Shown: positions 48,403-57,239, numbered from the stretch's first letter. The stretch is 64,000 nt of DNA from Ruania rhizosphaerae (GCF_009805705.1 NZ_VSMB01000001.1:186001-250000), one strand, 5' to 3'. Program-made: numbers and translations. The notes: generated from the letters alone by a model not told the origin.

Positions 48403-49284
48403 ATGTCGCGCGTCTTCGGGGACAAGAAGACCATCCTCATCCTTCTGCTCCCCACTCTCTCGATCTACGTCCTGCTGAAGGTCATCCCGGTCGCCTGGTC
48501 GCTCGGACTGTCCTTCTTCCAGGGCAACACCCTGCGAGGGTTCGAGTTCGTCGGGCTGGACAACTTCCGGGAGTTCGCCGGCGACTCCGCGGCCCTGAAC
48601 TCGGTATGGGTGAGCGTCAGCTTCGCCGTCATCGTGACCGTCGCGCAGGTAACTTTCGGCTACCTGCTCGCTCTGCTGTACGTCTTCGTGCTGCGCAAGG
48701 GATCGGCGTTCGTGCGCACCGCCGTCTTCTTCCCGATGGTGCTGCCCACCGTGGCGGTGGCGCTGCTGTTCAAGAGCCTGATCGCCGTCGGAGAGAACCA
48801 GGGCCCGGTCAACGACGCCATCAACGCCTTCGGCGGCGAGAGCATCGAGTTCCTCGCCTCCACCGCCGGCACGATGACCATCGCGGTGATCATGACCCTG
48901 TGGAGCTCGATGGGCTTCTACGCGGTGCTGCTCTACACGGGCCTGCTGGACATCCCCGAGGAAGTGGTGGAGTCGGCACGGATGGACGGCGCCACCGGTC
49001 CTCGCCTCGTGGGGTACATCATCATCCCGCTCTCGCTGCCGATCCTGCTCTCGTCGATCATCTTCAGCCTGAACGCCACGCTCAAGGTGTTCGACAGCCT
49101 GCTCGCCCTGAACAACGGCGGGCCCGGCACCACCACCGCACCTCTCACCCTGTACATGTACCGGACCGCCTTCGAGTACGCCGAGTACGGCTACGGCAGC
49201 ACGATCGCCCTCGCACTGACGCTGCTGTGCCTGGTGTTCACGCTGGTGGTCTTCCGGCCCTCGAGCAAGCGCGTGGAGGACTGA
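48403..49284 (+). CDS. CUT1 ABC transporter permease (MalF/UgpA-like)
   Basis: 293 residues from ATG 48403 with AAAGGA upstream. Six membrane segments; EAA loop ESARMDGATGPRLVGYIIIPLSLP near residue 190. Typical ILLLPTLSIYVLLKVIPVAWSLGLSF opening split by helix 1. Works with the following permease and the binding protein; no ATPase gene is present, so a shared MsmK/UgpC-type ATPase is expected elsewhere. One base separates it from the next gene. Confidence 0.9.
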   Translation: MSRVFGDKKTILILLLPTLSIYVLLKVIPVAWSLGLSFFQGNTLRGFEFVGLDNFREFAGDSAALNSVWVSVSFAVIVTVAQVTFGYLLALLYVFVLRKGSAFVRTAVFFPMVLPTVAVALLFKSLIAVGENQGPVNDAINAFGGESIEFLASTAGTMTIAVIMTLWSSMGFYAVLLYTGLLDIPEEVVESARMDGATGPRLVGYIIIPLSLPILLSSIIFSLNATLKVFDSLLALNNGGPGTTTAPLTLYMYRTAFEYAEYGYGSTIALALTLLCLVFTLVVFRPSSKRVED

Positions 49285-49285
49285 C

Positions 49286-50191
49286 ATGACCACCGCACCG
49301 AGCACTGCGCCCGTTCAGCTCCCCACTCCGCGTCCGCAAGCCCGGCCGGCTCGGCGTGCGGCACGCCGTATCGTGCGCCGCCTTCCTGTCTGGCTCCTGG
49401 TCACAGTGCTGCTGGTGGTGATGCTCTACCCGCAGTTCTGGATGATCATGGGCTCGTTCAAGACCCAGACGGAGTTCTTTGCGAACCCCACCTGGGCGCT
49501 GCCGGAGCAGTTCAACCTCGACAACTACATCGACGCATTCACGCGTGGCAACGTCGGGATCAACTACCGCAACTCCATGCTGGTCACACTGCCCTCGGTG
49601 GCACTGATCGTGCTCGCCGGTCTCGCGGCCGGGTACGCCCTGGAGATCATGATCTGGAAGGGCCGCCGGCAGGTCCTGCTGTTCGTGATGGGCGGGATCA
49701 TGGTGCCCGGGCAGATGATCCTGGTGCCGCTGTTCACCGTGTACTTCAAGATCGGCATCACCGACAGCCTGCTGCCGATGATCCTCACCTATACGGCGAT
49801 GGGGATCCCGCTGACGACGTTCCTGATGGCGGCCTATTTCCGGGCCATACCCAGGGAGATCTTCGAAGCCGCCACGGTGGACGGCTGCGGGCCGCTGCGC
49901 TCGTTCTTCGTGATCGCGATGCCGTTGATGAAGAACTCGATGCTGACGATCGCGCTGATCCAGTTCTTCAGCGTGTTCAACGATCTGCTCATCGCGCTGA
50001 CGTTCACCACGCGCCCGGAACTGGCCACCATCCAGGTGGGGCTGCTCAGCCTGTCGGACCAGTACGGGTCGACTCAGTACGGTGCGTTGTTCGCGGCCAT
50101 CAGTATCAACATCATCGTGCTGCTGATCGTGTTCGTCTTCCTGAACAAGAAGATCATGGCGGGCCTCGCGGCCGGTTCGGTGAAGGGCTGA
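49286..50191 (+). CDS. CUT1 ABC transporter permease (MalG/UgpE-like)
   Basis: 301 residues. Pro/Arg-rich cytoplasmic N-terminus (1-35), six membrane segments, MLYPQFWMIMGSFKTQTEFF near residue 50 and EAA loop EAATVDGCGPLRSFFVIAMPLMK near 195. Ends the transporter operon before a strong terminator at 50216-50250. Confidence 0.9.
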   Translation: MTTAPSTAPVQLPTPRPQARPARRAARRIVRRLPVWLLVTVLLVVMLYPQFWMIMGSFKTQTEFFANPTWALPEQFNLDNYIDAFTRGNVGINYRNSMLVTLPSVALIVLAGLAAGYALEIMIWKGRRQVLLFVMGGIMVPGQMILVPLFTVYFKIGITDSLLPMILTYTAMGIPLTTFLMAAYFRAIPREIFEAATVDGCGPLRSFFVIAMPLMKNSMLTIALIQFFSVFNDLLIALTFTTRPELATIQVGLLSLSDQYGSTQYGALFAAISINIIVLLIVFVFLNKKIMAGLAAGSVKG

Positions 50192-50215
50192 CGCCCCACG
50201 AGGCGTCCGGGCGGC

Positions 50216-50250
50216 GGCGCCCGATCGAGGTCTGGGCTCGGTCGGGCGCC
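50216..50250 (+). terminator. terminator hairpin after the CUT1 operon
   Basis: GGCGCCCGATCGAG (50216-50229) pairs with CTCGGTCGGGCGCC (50237-50250) with one mismatch and a 7-nt loop, 24 bp after the permease stop. Confidence 0.8.
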
Positions 50251-50444
50251 GGACTCACTGCATCGCCGCCACAATGCGGCCCTCACCTCCATGGCGCAGG
50301 ACACCGAGTTGGCGACCAGTTGCTGCACGTCTACTGCGCTGTGCGCCGGCTGGCTGAGCCGGTCACGGTTGGTGATCGGACGATCGGTGAGCGGACCGCA
50401 TCTGAACACCGGGGAATTGGCCTGGCGTGGTCGGAGGTGACCCC

Positions 50445-52574
50445 ATGACCACGGGACCCTCTGCGCGGAGGCGAGGTACGCCGTCGGGAAGCATCGATCG
50501 CGAGGCGGTGGTGCGCCGGCATAACGTGCGCTACGCGGCCCCGTGCCCGGAGGCCCCGCTCTCGGTGGGCAACGGCGAGTTCGCGGTGACGGTGGACCAC
50601 ACCGGGCTGCAGACCTTCGGCGAGCGCTACGAGCGGGGTGCCGCCCGTGCTCGCGGGGAGGCTGCGACGCCGCTGGGGATGCAGGCGCAGTGGGGGTTCC
50701 ACTGGTCGCCGAACCCGCGCGGGTACACCCTGGCCGACACGATGGAGAGCTTCGAGAGCCCCCGCGGGCCGGTGGAGTATCCGACGGCGTACGACTTCCG
50801 CGAGTCGCGCGAGGAGTCCGAGGCCGCCGGGCGTGGGGCCGGGTACTACTACTGGACGAATCCGCAGCGCCTGCATCTGGCGCAGGTGGGGCTGCTGCTG
50901 GACGGGCGGGTGCCGCTGTGGGAGCAGGTCGAGGGCGTGGGCCAGGAGCTGGACCTGTGGACCGGGGTGGTCATCAGCCGGTTCCTGATCGAGGGGCACG
51001 CGGTGCAGGTCCGGACGGCGGTCGATCCGGAGCGGGACTGCCTCGCCTTCGAGATGGAGTCGGCTGCGGAGGTGGCGGAGCGTCTCGCGGTACGGGTCGC
51101 CTTCCCGTACGTGGAGGAGAGCTTCGAGGCACCGCCGGTGTGGGACCAGCCGGAGGCGCACAGGACCGACTATCGGGCCGACGGCGGAGCCCACCTGTGG
51201 GAGCGCACCGTGGACGAGGCGCGCTATCAGGTGCGGGCGATGGGCACGTTCTCGGTGAGCGGGAACGGGCACGCGTGGGTGCTGCAGTCGACGGAGCCGG
51301 TGCTGCGCTGTGCGGTGGAGTTCGCTCCGGAGCTGCCCGCCGACCCGATCTCCGCCCCCGGCGAGGTTCTGGCGGGTTCGGCGCGCGGGTGGGAGGACTT
51401 CTGGCGCCGCGGTGCGGCCGTGGACCTGGGGGCCAGTACCGCCGAGGGGGCGCATGAGCTGGAGCGCCGGATCGTGCTCTCGCAGTACCAGACGCGGGTG
51501 CACTGTTCGGGGTCAACCCCGCCGCAGGAGACGGGTCTGGTGTGCAACAGCTGGGGCGGCACGTTCCACCTGGAGATGCACTGGTGGCACGCGGCGCACT
51601 TCCCGGCGTGGGGGCGCCCGGAGCTGCTCGAGCGGAGTCTGGCTTGGTATGCGTCCATCTTGCCGGTGGCACGGGCGGGGGCGACCGCGCAGGGGTTCAG
51701 GGGTGCGCGCTGGCCCAAGCATGTGGGGCCGGAGGGGATCGAGAGTCCGAACGAGATCGGGCCGCTGCTGATCTGGCAGCAGCCGCACGTGATCAGCTAC
51801 GCCGAGTTGTTGCGCACCGGTTCTGCGGACGAGGCGGCGGTGCGGGAGCAGTACCGGGTGCTGGTGGACGAGACGGCGGAGTTCCTGGCGTCGTTCGCGC
51901 TGGCGGAAGAAGGTGGCGCGTCCAGTGCTTGCCACCTGCCGCCGCCGCTGATGCCCGCACAGGAGGTCTACGGCGCTGTGGATACGTGGGATCCGCTGTT
52001 CGAGGTGGCCTATGTGCGGTGGGCGCTACTGACGGCGCTGGCGTGGCGGCGGGCGGACGGCCGGGAGGAGCCGGAGCTGTGGAGGCAGGTGGCTGACGGG
52101 CTGCGGCCGGTGGTCAGCGAGGACGGTCACTACGACGCCGTGCAACGCCCGCCGCGGACGGCTTATACCGATCACCCGGCGATGCTCGGCGCCCTCGGGG
52201 TGGTGCCGGACACTGGCGCGATCGACCACGAGGCGATGCTGCGCACCCTGGAGCGGGCCTGCGAGAAGTGGAACTGGCGCAGCGCCTGGGGCTGGGACTT
52301 CCCGATGATCGCGATGTGCGCCACCCGGCTGGGGCGGGCGGACATTGCGCTGGCGGCCTTGCTGCGCGCCGAGGACAAGAACACGCATCTGCCGAACGGG
52401 CACAACCGGCAGGTTCCGCACCGGATGCCGCTATACCTGCCGGGCAATGGCGGCCTGCTGATGGCTACGGCCCTCCTGTTCGGAGGGTGGGTGGAGCCCG
52501 ACGGCGTTCATCGCCGGGTGGAGCTGCCGGAAGGGTGGTCAGTGGTCGCCGAGGGGTTCCCGCCGCGGCCATAA
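50445..52574 (+). CDS. GH65-like (alpha/alpha)6-barrel glycosidase of unclear specificity
   Basis: 709 residues from ATG 50445 with GGAGGT upstream. No signal peptide. N-terminal beta-sandwich with LSVGNGEFAVTVDHTGLQTF, MQAQWGFHW. Catalytic barrel-like half contains NSWGGTFHLEMHWWH near residue 367, GFRGARWPKHVGPEGIESPN near 420, LIWQQPHVISYAELL near 440 and RSAWGWDFPMIAM near 610, the pattern of GH65-type and related inverting enzymes. I do not recognise a characterised relative with certainty. It stands after the CUT1 operon terminator on the same strand, so it probably acts on the imported oligosaccharide. Confidence 0.65.
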   Translation: MTTGPSARRRGTPSGSIDREAVVRRHNVRYAAPCPEAPLSVGNGEFAVTVDHTGLQTFGERYERGAARARGEAATPLGMQAQWGFHWSPNPRGYTLADTMESFESPRGPVEYPTAYDFRESREESEAAGRGAGYYYWTNPQRLHLAQVGLLLDGRVPLWEQVEGVGQELDLWTGVVISRFLIEGHAVQVRTAVDPERDCLAFEMESAAEVAERLAVRVAFPYVEESFEAPPVWDQPEAHRTDYRADGGAHLWERTVDEARYQVRAMGTFSVSGNGHAWVLQSTEPVLRCAVEFAPELPADPISAPGEVLAGSARGWEDFWRRGAAVDLGASTAEGAHELERRIVLSQYQTRVHCSGSTPPQETGLVCNSWGGTFHLEMHWWHAAHFPAWGRPELLERSLAWYASILPVARAGATAQGFRGARWPKHVGPEGIESPNEIGPLLIWQQPHVISYAELLRTGSADEAAVREQYRVLVDETAEFLASFALAEEGGASSACHLPPPLMPAQEVYGAVDTWDPLFEVAYVRWALLTALAWRRADGREEPELWRQVADGLRPVVSEDGHYDAVQRPPRTAYTDHPAMLGALGVVPDTGAIDHEAMLRTLERACEKWNWRSAWGWDFPMIAMCATRLGRADIALAALLRAEDKNTHLPNGHNRQVPHRMPLYLPGNGGLLMATALLFGGWVEPDGVHRRVELPEGWSVVAEGFPPRP

Positions 52575-52598
52575 CCCCGTGGCGACATCTCGCGCACC

Positions 52599-52668
52599 GA
52601 ATCCCCTTCCGGCCGCGGAACCACCCTCCGGGTGTCCGCAGGAGGATTCCGCGGCGGACAGGGGATTC
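52599..52668. terminator. bidirectional terminator between GH65-like and DJ-1/PfpI genes
   Basis: GAATCCCC and CCGCGGAA in 52599-52620 pair with TTCCGCGG and GGGGATTC in 52647-52668, giving a long interrupted stem. It lies between convergent genes. Confidence 0.7.
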
Positions 52669-52723
52669 GACAGGTCAGGAATCGAGTGTCTGACCTTGAC
52701 CGCATGCGGCCGGTCGCCGGTTC

Positions 52724-53323
52724 CTAGATCGGAGGCGCGGGGTCGTACTGGATCCCTCGCCGGACTTCTCGCGCCCGGTCGCCGCCGGCCAGCCTGCTCA
52801 CCAGATGGAGCGCCATGTCGATCCCGGCGGAGATTCCTGCTGACGTGATGATGTCGCCATGGTCGACGAACCGTTCCTCGGGCCGGACATCGATTGTCGG
52901 GTCCAACTGGGCGAGCGTGTCCAGTGAGGCCCAGTGCGTCGTGGCAGGGCGGCCGGTGAGCAGGCCGGCCGCGGCATAGACGAGTGAGCCGGTACACACA
53001 CTCGTCATCAACGGCACCTGCTCGCGCTGGCGGCGCACCCATTCCAGTTGGGTGTCATCGTGAAGTTGGGGCCGGGTTCCCATCCCGCCCGGATAGACCA
53101 GAACGTCCAGGGGTGGAGCATCGGCATAGGAGTGGTGTGCCTGCACGGTGAGGCCCTTCGCGCAGTGCACCAACCCACCAGAGCGGGAGAGGCACGAGAC
53201 CGTGTAGCCGTCCTCGGGGAAGCTGCGCGCCCAGAAGGCCAGGACTTCCCAGGGCCCGATCGCATCGAGTTCCTCGACGTCCGGGAAGAGGAGGATTCCA
53301 ATGTGCTTCTGTCCGTTGGTCAC
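52724..53323 (-). CDS. DJ-1/PfpI-family protein
   Basis: 199 residues from GTG 53323, chosen over ATG 53326 because a TAGAGT -10 lies exactly 6 nt upstream as in the other leaderless genes. Pattern: IGILLFPDVEELDAIGPWEV, DVLVYPGGMGTRP, nucleophile-elbow Cys110 in MTSVCTGSLVYAAAGLL, then ATTHWASLDTL and TSAGISAGIDMALHLV. It resembles the ligand-domain half of GlxA-type regulators and isonitrile hydratase-like proteins without an HTH domain. Physiological role unknown. Confidence 0.82.
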   Translation of the reverse strand: MTNGQKHIGILLFPDVEELDAIGPWEVLAFWARSFPEDGYTVSCLSRSGGLVHCAKGLTVQAHHSYADAPPLDVLVYPGGMGTRPQLHDDTQLEWVRRQREQVPLMTSVCTGSLVYAAAGLLTGRPATTHWASLDTLAQLDPTIDVRPEERFVDHGDIITSAGISAGIDMALHLVSRLAGGDRAREVRRGIQYDPAPPI

Positions 53324-53329
53324 CATGTC

Positions 53330-53335
53330 ACTCTA
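53330..53335 (-). promoter_or_regulatory. -10 element of a probable leaderless promoter for the DJ-1/PfpI gene
   Basis: Minus-strand TAGAGT, 6 nt before GTG 53323; no ribosome-binding site. Confidence 0.45.
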
Positions 53336-53359
53336 GGTCGGCACGTTGATACGCACCCC

Positions 53360-53860
53360 TCACATCGTCACGGATGCCAAGTCAGTGTGGAGCTGGACCA
53401 TGTGCGGCCGATCGATTCCCCGGTCATGGCGGGATGGAGCAGTATGCAAGCGAGCTGCTTCGCGAGGGGGGAAAGTGCTGTAGTCAGCGCACAGTACGGT
53501 TCGCCTGGCTTCACGTGGATAGGTGCGCGCCCAACCCGCAGGCGCGACGAATGCCTCACGATAGGGCAGCTCGCGGTGGCGGCGTTCGGACTCGATCGCG
53601 GCGTGGAGCGCAGTTCCGTCAATCTGGTGCGTCTGCGCAATCACGACGAGGTCTACCAGGTCGCGGACCCGCCCGGACGGGTGGCCACCATAGGTCGACT
53701 CCGTCGCAGCTACCTTGTCGGCGATGTGATCGACGACGGGATGGGCCGTGACGGCCACGGGGGTAGGTGGGGAATGAGATCGACACCTTCGGAGATCACT
53801 GGCTCCGGGTCGGTGGTCATCTCGGCACCGACCACCACACCACCTAACCAGACCGAGGGG
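53360..53860 (-). pseudogene. AbiEii-type nucleotidyltransferase toxin, truncated and frameshifted
   Basis: Two reading frames together give the C-terminal part of an AbiEii/AbiGii nucleotidyltransferase: GVVVGAEMTTDPEPVISEG and VDLIPHLPP in one frame. After a frameshift at the C-run near 53764-53768, PVVDHIADKVAATESTYGGH and SGRVRDLVDLVVIAQTHQID follow in another, then the Arg/Glu-rich C-terminal helices. The catalytic N-terminal half is missing, replaced by the IS3 remnant. No AbiEi antitoxin gene is present. A remnant of a type IV toxin-antitoxin module. Confidence 0.7.
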
Positions 53861-53954
53861 CCGATCCATGCATGCCCAGTGCGCTCTCGGCCCCTCGGCC
53901 CGCAACGGGGTAAGGCCCGCGTCGATCGCGGACCAGAATGATGGTCCTTGCGGG

Positions 53955-54290
53955 TAGAGGTCGAGCAGTGTGTTCGCGGCGTGGGCGTCAGCCACCTCCT
54001 GTGCGGAGGGGCCGCGGGTCTTTGCCACGCAGTGGGAGCTCGCGGCGATCTCATCCCCGTGCTCGGCCAGCGCGGTAGCAGATCGGCGCGACGCCGAACC
54101 GATGCCGGTAGGCGTCGATGTAGTCGATGATGACGCGAGGAGGCGGTCTTGAGGATCTCGTTCACCCGTTTCAACTCAACATTCTCCTTGCGGAGCTTGA
54201 GCAGCTCTGCGTTCTCCGTAGTGCTCACCCAGGGCTGCTCGTCGCACCTCATGCCCTTTTGTCCGCTCGCACAACGGAATGCTCCGCAAT
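53955..54290 (-). mobile_element. IS3-family transposase remnant (orfA end fused to orfB start)
   Basis: Minus-strand frames show the C-terminal end of OrfA (VSTTENAELLKLRKENVELK, RVNEILKTAS, from 54252). After an internal deletion comes an OrfB N-terminus, VIIDYIDAYRHRFGVAPIC, and in a shifted frame ALAEHGDEIAASSHCVAKTR. The IS3 OrfB wording is clear, but both genes are truncated and frameshifted and no terminal inverted repeats were found. It lies between the AbiEii remnant and the amidase gene. Confidence 0.75.
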
Positions 54291-54332
54291 GCGTACCTGC
54301 GGCCAGGGCCCCGGGCTGCTCCGAAAGACAGT

Positions 54333-55775
54333 ATGTGGACCATGACCATCCGGCCGGTGAACCTATTTGACGACCAGCGCGGACTCACCGCCGACTCGAG
54401 CGCCTGCGACCAGGCGATCGCCGTCCGTGCCGGGGAGATCTCGGCGCGTGAGCTCCTCGAGCTCCACCTCGACCGCATCGCGGAGCGCAATCCCGAGCTC
54501 AACGCCATCGTCTCGCTCGACGCGGAGCGGGCACGGGCCGCGGCCGCGGCCGCCGACCAAGCGCTGGCCTCGGGCGAGGAACCGGGTCCTCTTCACGGCC
54601 TGCCCTTCGCGGTGAAGGACACCCACGCGCTGAAGGGCTGGCGCAGGACCTACGGCTCGCCGATCTTCGCCGACTCCGTCGCCGACTACGACGATCTCCT
54701 CGTGGAGCGGATCCGCGCTGCCGGCGCGGTCTTCATCGGCAAGACCAACGTGCCGGAGTTCGCGGCCGGTTCGCACACCTTCAACACCGTCTTCGGCGTC
54801 ACTCGGAACCCGGTCGACCCGAGGCGCTCGGCGGGAGGATCCAGCGGGGGTGCGGCGAGCGCGCTCGCCTCCGGAATGGTGCCGTTGGCGGACGGATCGG
54901 ACATGGGGGGGTCGCTACGCAACCCGGCGTCGTTCTGCGGGGTGGTGGGCATGCGACCCTCGCTCGGGCGGGTGCCTGAGTGGCCCGTCGCCAACCACTG
55001 GGAGAGTATGTCGGTCAGCGGGCCCATGGCACGCAACGTCGGCGACGTCGCCCTCCTTCTCTCGGTGATCGCCGGCCCCGACCCCCGGGCTCCGTTCGCG
55101 CTCGCCGAGGCGGGGGCGTCCTTTGCACCGCCACTGACCCCGACTCCGCTGGCCGACCTGCGCGTGGCGGTGAGCGTCGACATGGGTGGGTCATTGGACG
55201 TCGATCCCCACGTTGCGCACGTCGTTCGCACCACGGCTGGGCTGCTGTCCGACCACGGTGCCGGCGTCGCCGAGGCACACCCGGACCTCTCCTTGGCGGA
55301 GGACACCTTCCGCACGCTGCGCGCCTGGCAGTTCCACACGTCCTTCGGCGAACTACTGGCGGCGCACCCGACATCGTTCAAGGCTTCGCTCGAGTCCAAC
55401 GTCCGAGCGGGGGAGGCCCTCACGGGCGCGGACGTGGCGCGGGGCTACCTCCAGCGCACTGCGCTGTCGGAGACGACACGACGCTTCTTCGAGGACTACG
55501 ACGTGCTGCTGCTGCCGACGTCGCAGGTGCCGCCTTTCCCTGTCGAGCAGGAGTATCCCCCGTCGATCGAGGGTCGGTCGGTGGGCGACTACCTCGCGTG
55601 GATGGCTTCCACCTACTTCGTCACCGTCACCGGCTGCCCGGCGATCTCGATCCCGGCCGGCACAACGCCCGAGGGGCTTCCGGTGGGAGTGCAACTCGTC
55701 GCCCCCCACGGCGCCGATCGGCGGCTCCTCGAGATCGCGGCGGTGCTCGAGGCGGCTTTGGGGGGCTCGCGCTGA
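54333..55775 (+). CDS. amidase-signature family amidase
   Basis: 480 residues from ATG 54333; ATG 54342 is equally possible and neither has a clear ribosome-binding site. Amidase-signature catalytic triad: Lys in LPFAVKDTHALKG near residue 90, cis-Ser in RSAGGSSGGAASALASG near 170 and nucleophile Ser in DGSDMGGSLRNPAS. C-terminal TGCPAISIPAGTTPEGLPVG is the family closing segment. Hydrolyses carboxamides. It begins directly after the IS3 remnant and opens the cluster with M14 peptidase, PucR regulator and peptide transporter, suggesting a role in amide or peptide nitrogen use. Confidence 0.88.
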   Translation: MWTMTIRPVNLFDDQRGLTADSSACDQAIAVRAGEISARELLELHLDRIAERNPELNAIVSLDAERARAAAAAADQALASGEEPGPLHGLPFAVKDTHALKGWRRTYGSPIFADSVADYDDLLVERIRAAGAVFIGKTNVPEFAAGSHTFNTVFGVTRNPVDPRRSAGGSSGGAASALASGMVPLADGSDMGGSLRNPASFCGVVGMRPSLGRVPEWPVANHWESMSVSGPMARNVGDVALLLSVIAGPDPRAPFALAEAGASFAPPLTPTPLADLRVAVSVDMGGSLDVDPHVAHVVRTTAGLLSDHGAGVAEAHPDLSLAEDTFRTLRAWQFHTSFGELLAAHPTSFKASLESNVRAGEALTGADVARGYLQRTALSETTRRFFEDYDVLLLPTSQVPPFPVEQEYPPSIEGRSVGDYLAWMASTYFVTVTGCPAISIPAGTTPEGLPVGVQLVAPHGADRRLLEIAAVLEAALGGSR

Positions 55776-55847
55776 AGAGACGGGGCTACCGGGCACGATC
55801 TCCGCGACGGGGGGACCGCTGGACACGGCGACGTCGCCGCCCTCTCC

Positions 55848-57239
55848 TTACAGCGTGCCCGCCAACTGGGCGGCGGCCGCGACGATAGCGGCGTACTGCA
55901 CGGTGACGAGGTTGCGGATCGGGATGGCGTCGTGCTGGATCGCGGCGGCGTCTTCGGCGAGCCAGGCGTCATACGTCGTCGCGAGGGAGGCCGCGTGCCG
56001 ACGGAGGGGCTCGCGCACGTTGCCGAGCGCCACCTCGCCCTCGAGGGCGCGCAGCAACATGCCGCCGTAGCGCAATCGCCACGCATGGAGGTTGTGGGCG
56101 ATCGAGGCAGCCTCTGCAACCGTGGCCTCGCGGTCAGACTTCGGCTGCTGCGACCGCTCGAGCGCCATCGAGCCGTACTTCACCGTCGCGCGGCCGAAGG
56201 CGCAGCCGGCCTTCCACAGCGGCGAGGTCGGCGCGACCAGCAGTTCTTCGACCTCGTCGATCGCCGCGGTGAAGAGTTGGCCTGCGTCGGAGAGTCCCCG
56301 GGCGTAGGCGGCAAGCGCATCGGCGTAGCGGACACCGGAGGGCGAGCTGTCCGCGGCCGACGGATCCGACCAGTACGGAAGCTCAGAGAGGATGGTCAAC
56401 GTGCCGTGGCGTGCGGCGTACATCGACGTGCTGCCGCCGTGCGGGGGCCACTTCCTACCGCTCGCCCGCAGTCGGGCGTAGAACGCTTCGGCGTCGCCCG
56501 CGGCGAAGATCGCGTCGTCGAAGGTGACCATGTGTGCGGCCTCAGGTTCACCGCGGTCGAGTGGGATCCCGACGGACTCCGGCACGGCCTGGAGCACCGC
56601 GTGCAACGGCGGCTCGGGTCGGCTGAGGTAGTAGTAGGCGCCACCGAGCTCGCTGTTGTGCAGCGAGGCGAGCAGCGCCGGCTCGTGGTGGTCGATCAGC
56701 CGCATCAGGGCCTGGGTCTCGGCGATCGCGTCGTCGTAGTAGACGTCGCCCACTGACACCGGAAACGTCCACTCCACCTGCTCGACGCCGGCAGGGCGGT
56801 AGAAGTTGCGGGCGTAGGTGGTGCGGTCGAACGGGCCGGCCAGCCATCCCTCGTTGAGCCGCAGACCGTCTGGATCGACACAGGCGACGACGTGCCAGCG
56901 GTGCCCGAGCCGGCCACGCAGATCGGCGTCGGCGCACACCCGGGCGGCGAGGTGGAGTGCCGTCAGCCCGCCGATCGGCTCGTTCGGGTGCGGCAGGCCG
57001 ACGACGAGGGCGTCGGGGGTGGCTTCGTCATGTGCGGTGTCGGCGATCGTCAGGCACCACAGCGCCTCGCCCTGACGGGACGTGCCTACCCGGCGCAGGG
57101 TGGCCAGGTCTGGATGGGCGGCTGCGATTACCCCCAGCGCGTCGACCAGTGCGTCGACTCCGAGGAAGGCGTCGTAGGACGGAACGGTGGCGAGCTCGTC
57201 GGACAACCAGGCGGGGATCGCGTCGGTCATGACTCCCAT
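55848..57239 (-). CDS. M14-family zinc carboxypeptidase
   Basis: 463 residues from ATG 57239; ATG 57230 is an alternative. Zinc ligands His and Glu in VVGLPHPNEPIGGL near residue 88 and His in LLASLHNSELGG near 180; catalytic Glu in TILSELPYW near 285. The HPNE form of the HxxE motif and the YYLSRPEPPLH region are those of M14-like peptidases found in actinobacterial peptide-use loci. A C-terminal alpha-helical tail of about 140 residues follows the catalytic core. No signal peptide. Divergent from the PucR regulator. Confidence 0.8.
   Translation of the reverse strand: MGVMTDAIPAWLSDELATVPSYDAFLGVDALVDALGVIAAAHPDLATLRRVGTSRQGEALWCLTIADTAHDEATPDALVVGLPHPNEPIGGLTALHLAARVCADADLRGRLGHRWHVVACVDPDGLRLNEGWLAGPFDRTTYARNFYRPAGVEQVEWTFPVSVGDVYYDDAIAETQALMRLIDHHEPALLASLHNSELGGAYYYLSRPEPPLHAVLQAVPESVGIPLDRGEPEAAHMVTFDDAIFAAGDAEAFYARLRASGRKWPPHGGSTSMYAARHGTLTILSELPYWSDPSAADSSPSGVRYADALAAYARGLSDAGQLFTAAIDEVEELLVAPTSPLWKAGCAFGRATVKYGSMALERSQQPKSDREATVAEAASIAHNLHAWRLRYGGMLLRALEGEVALGNVREPLRRHAASLATTYDAWLAEDAAAIQHDAIPIRNLVTVQYAAIVAAAAQLAGTL

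Noticed and set aside
53360-54028. intact 222-residue protein on the minus strand
   Set aside because: It is a chance fusion of an IS3 OrfB fragment and a frame-shifted AbiEii C-terminus; homology jumps between frames.
53360-54290. functional type IV toxin-antitoxin system
   Set aside because: Only a frameshifted C-terminal toxin half is present and no AbiEi antitoxin gene is adjacent.
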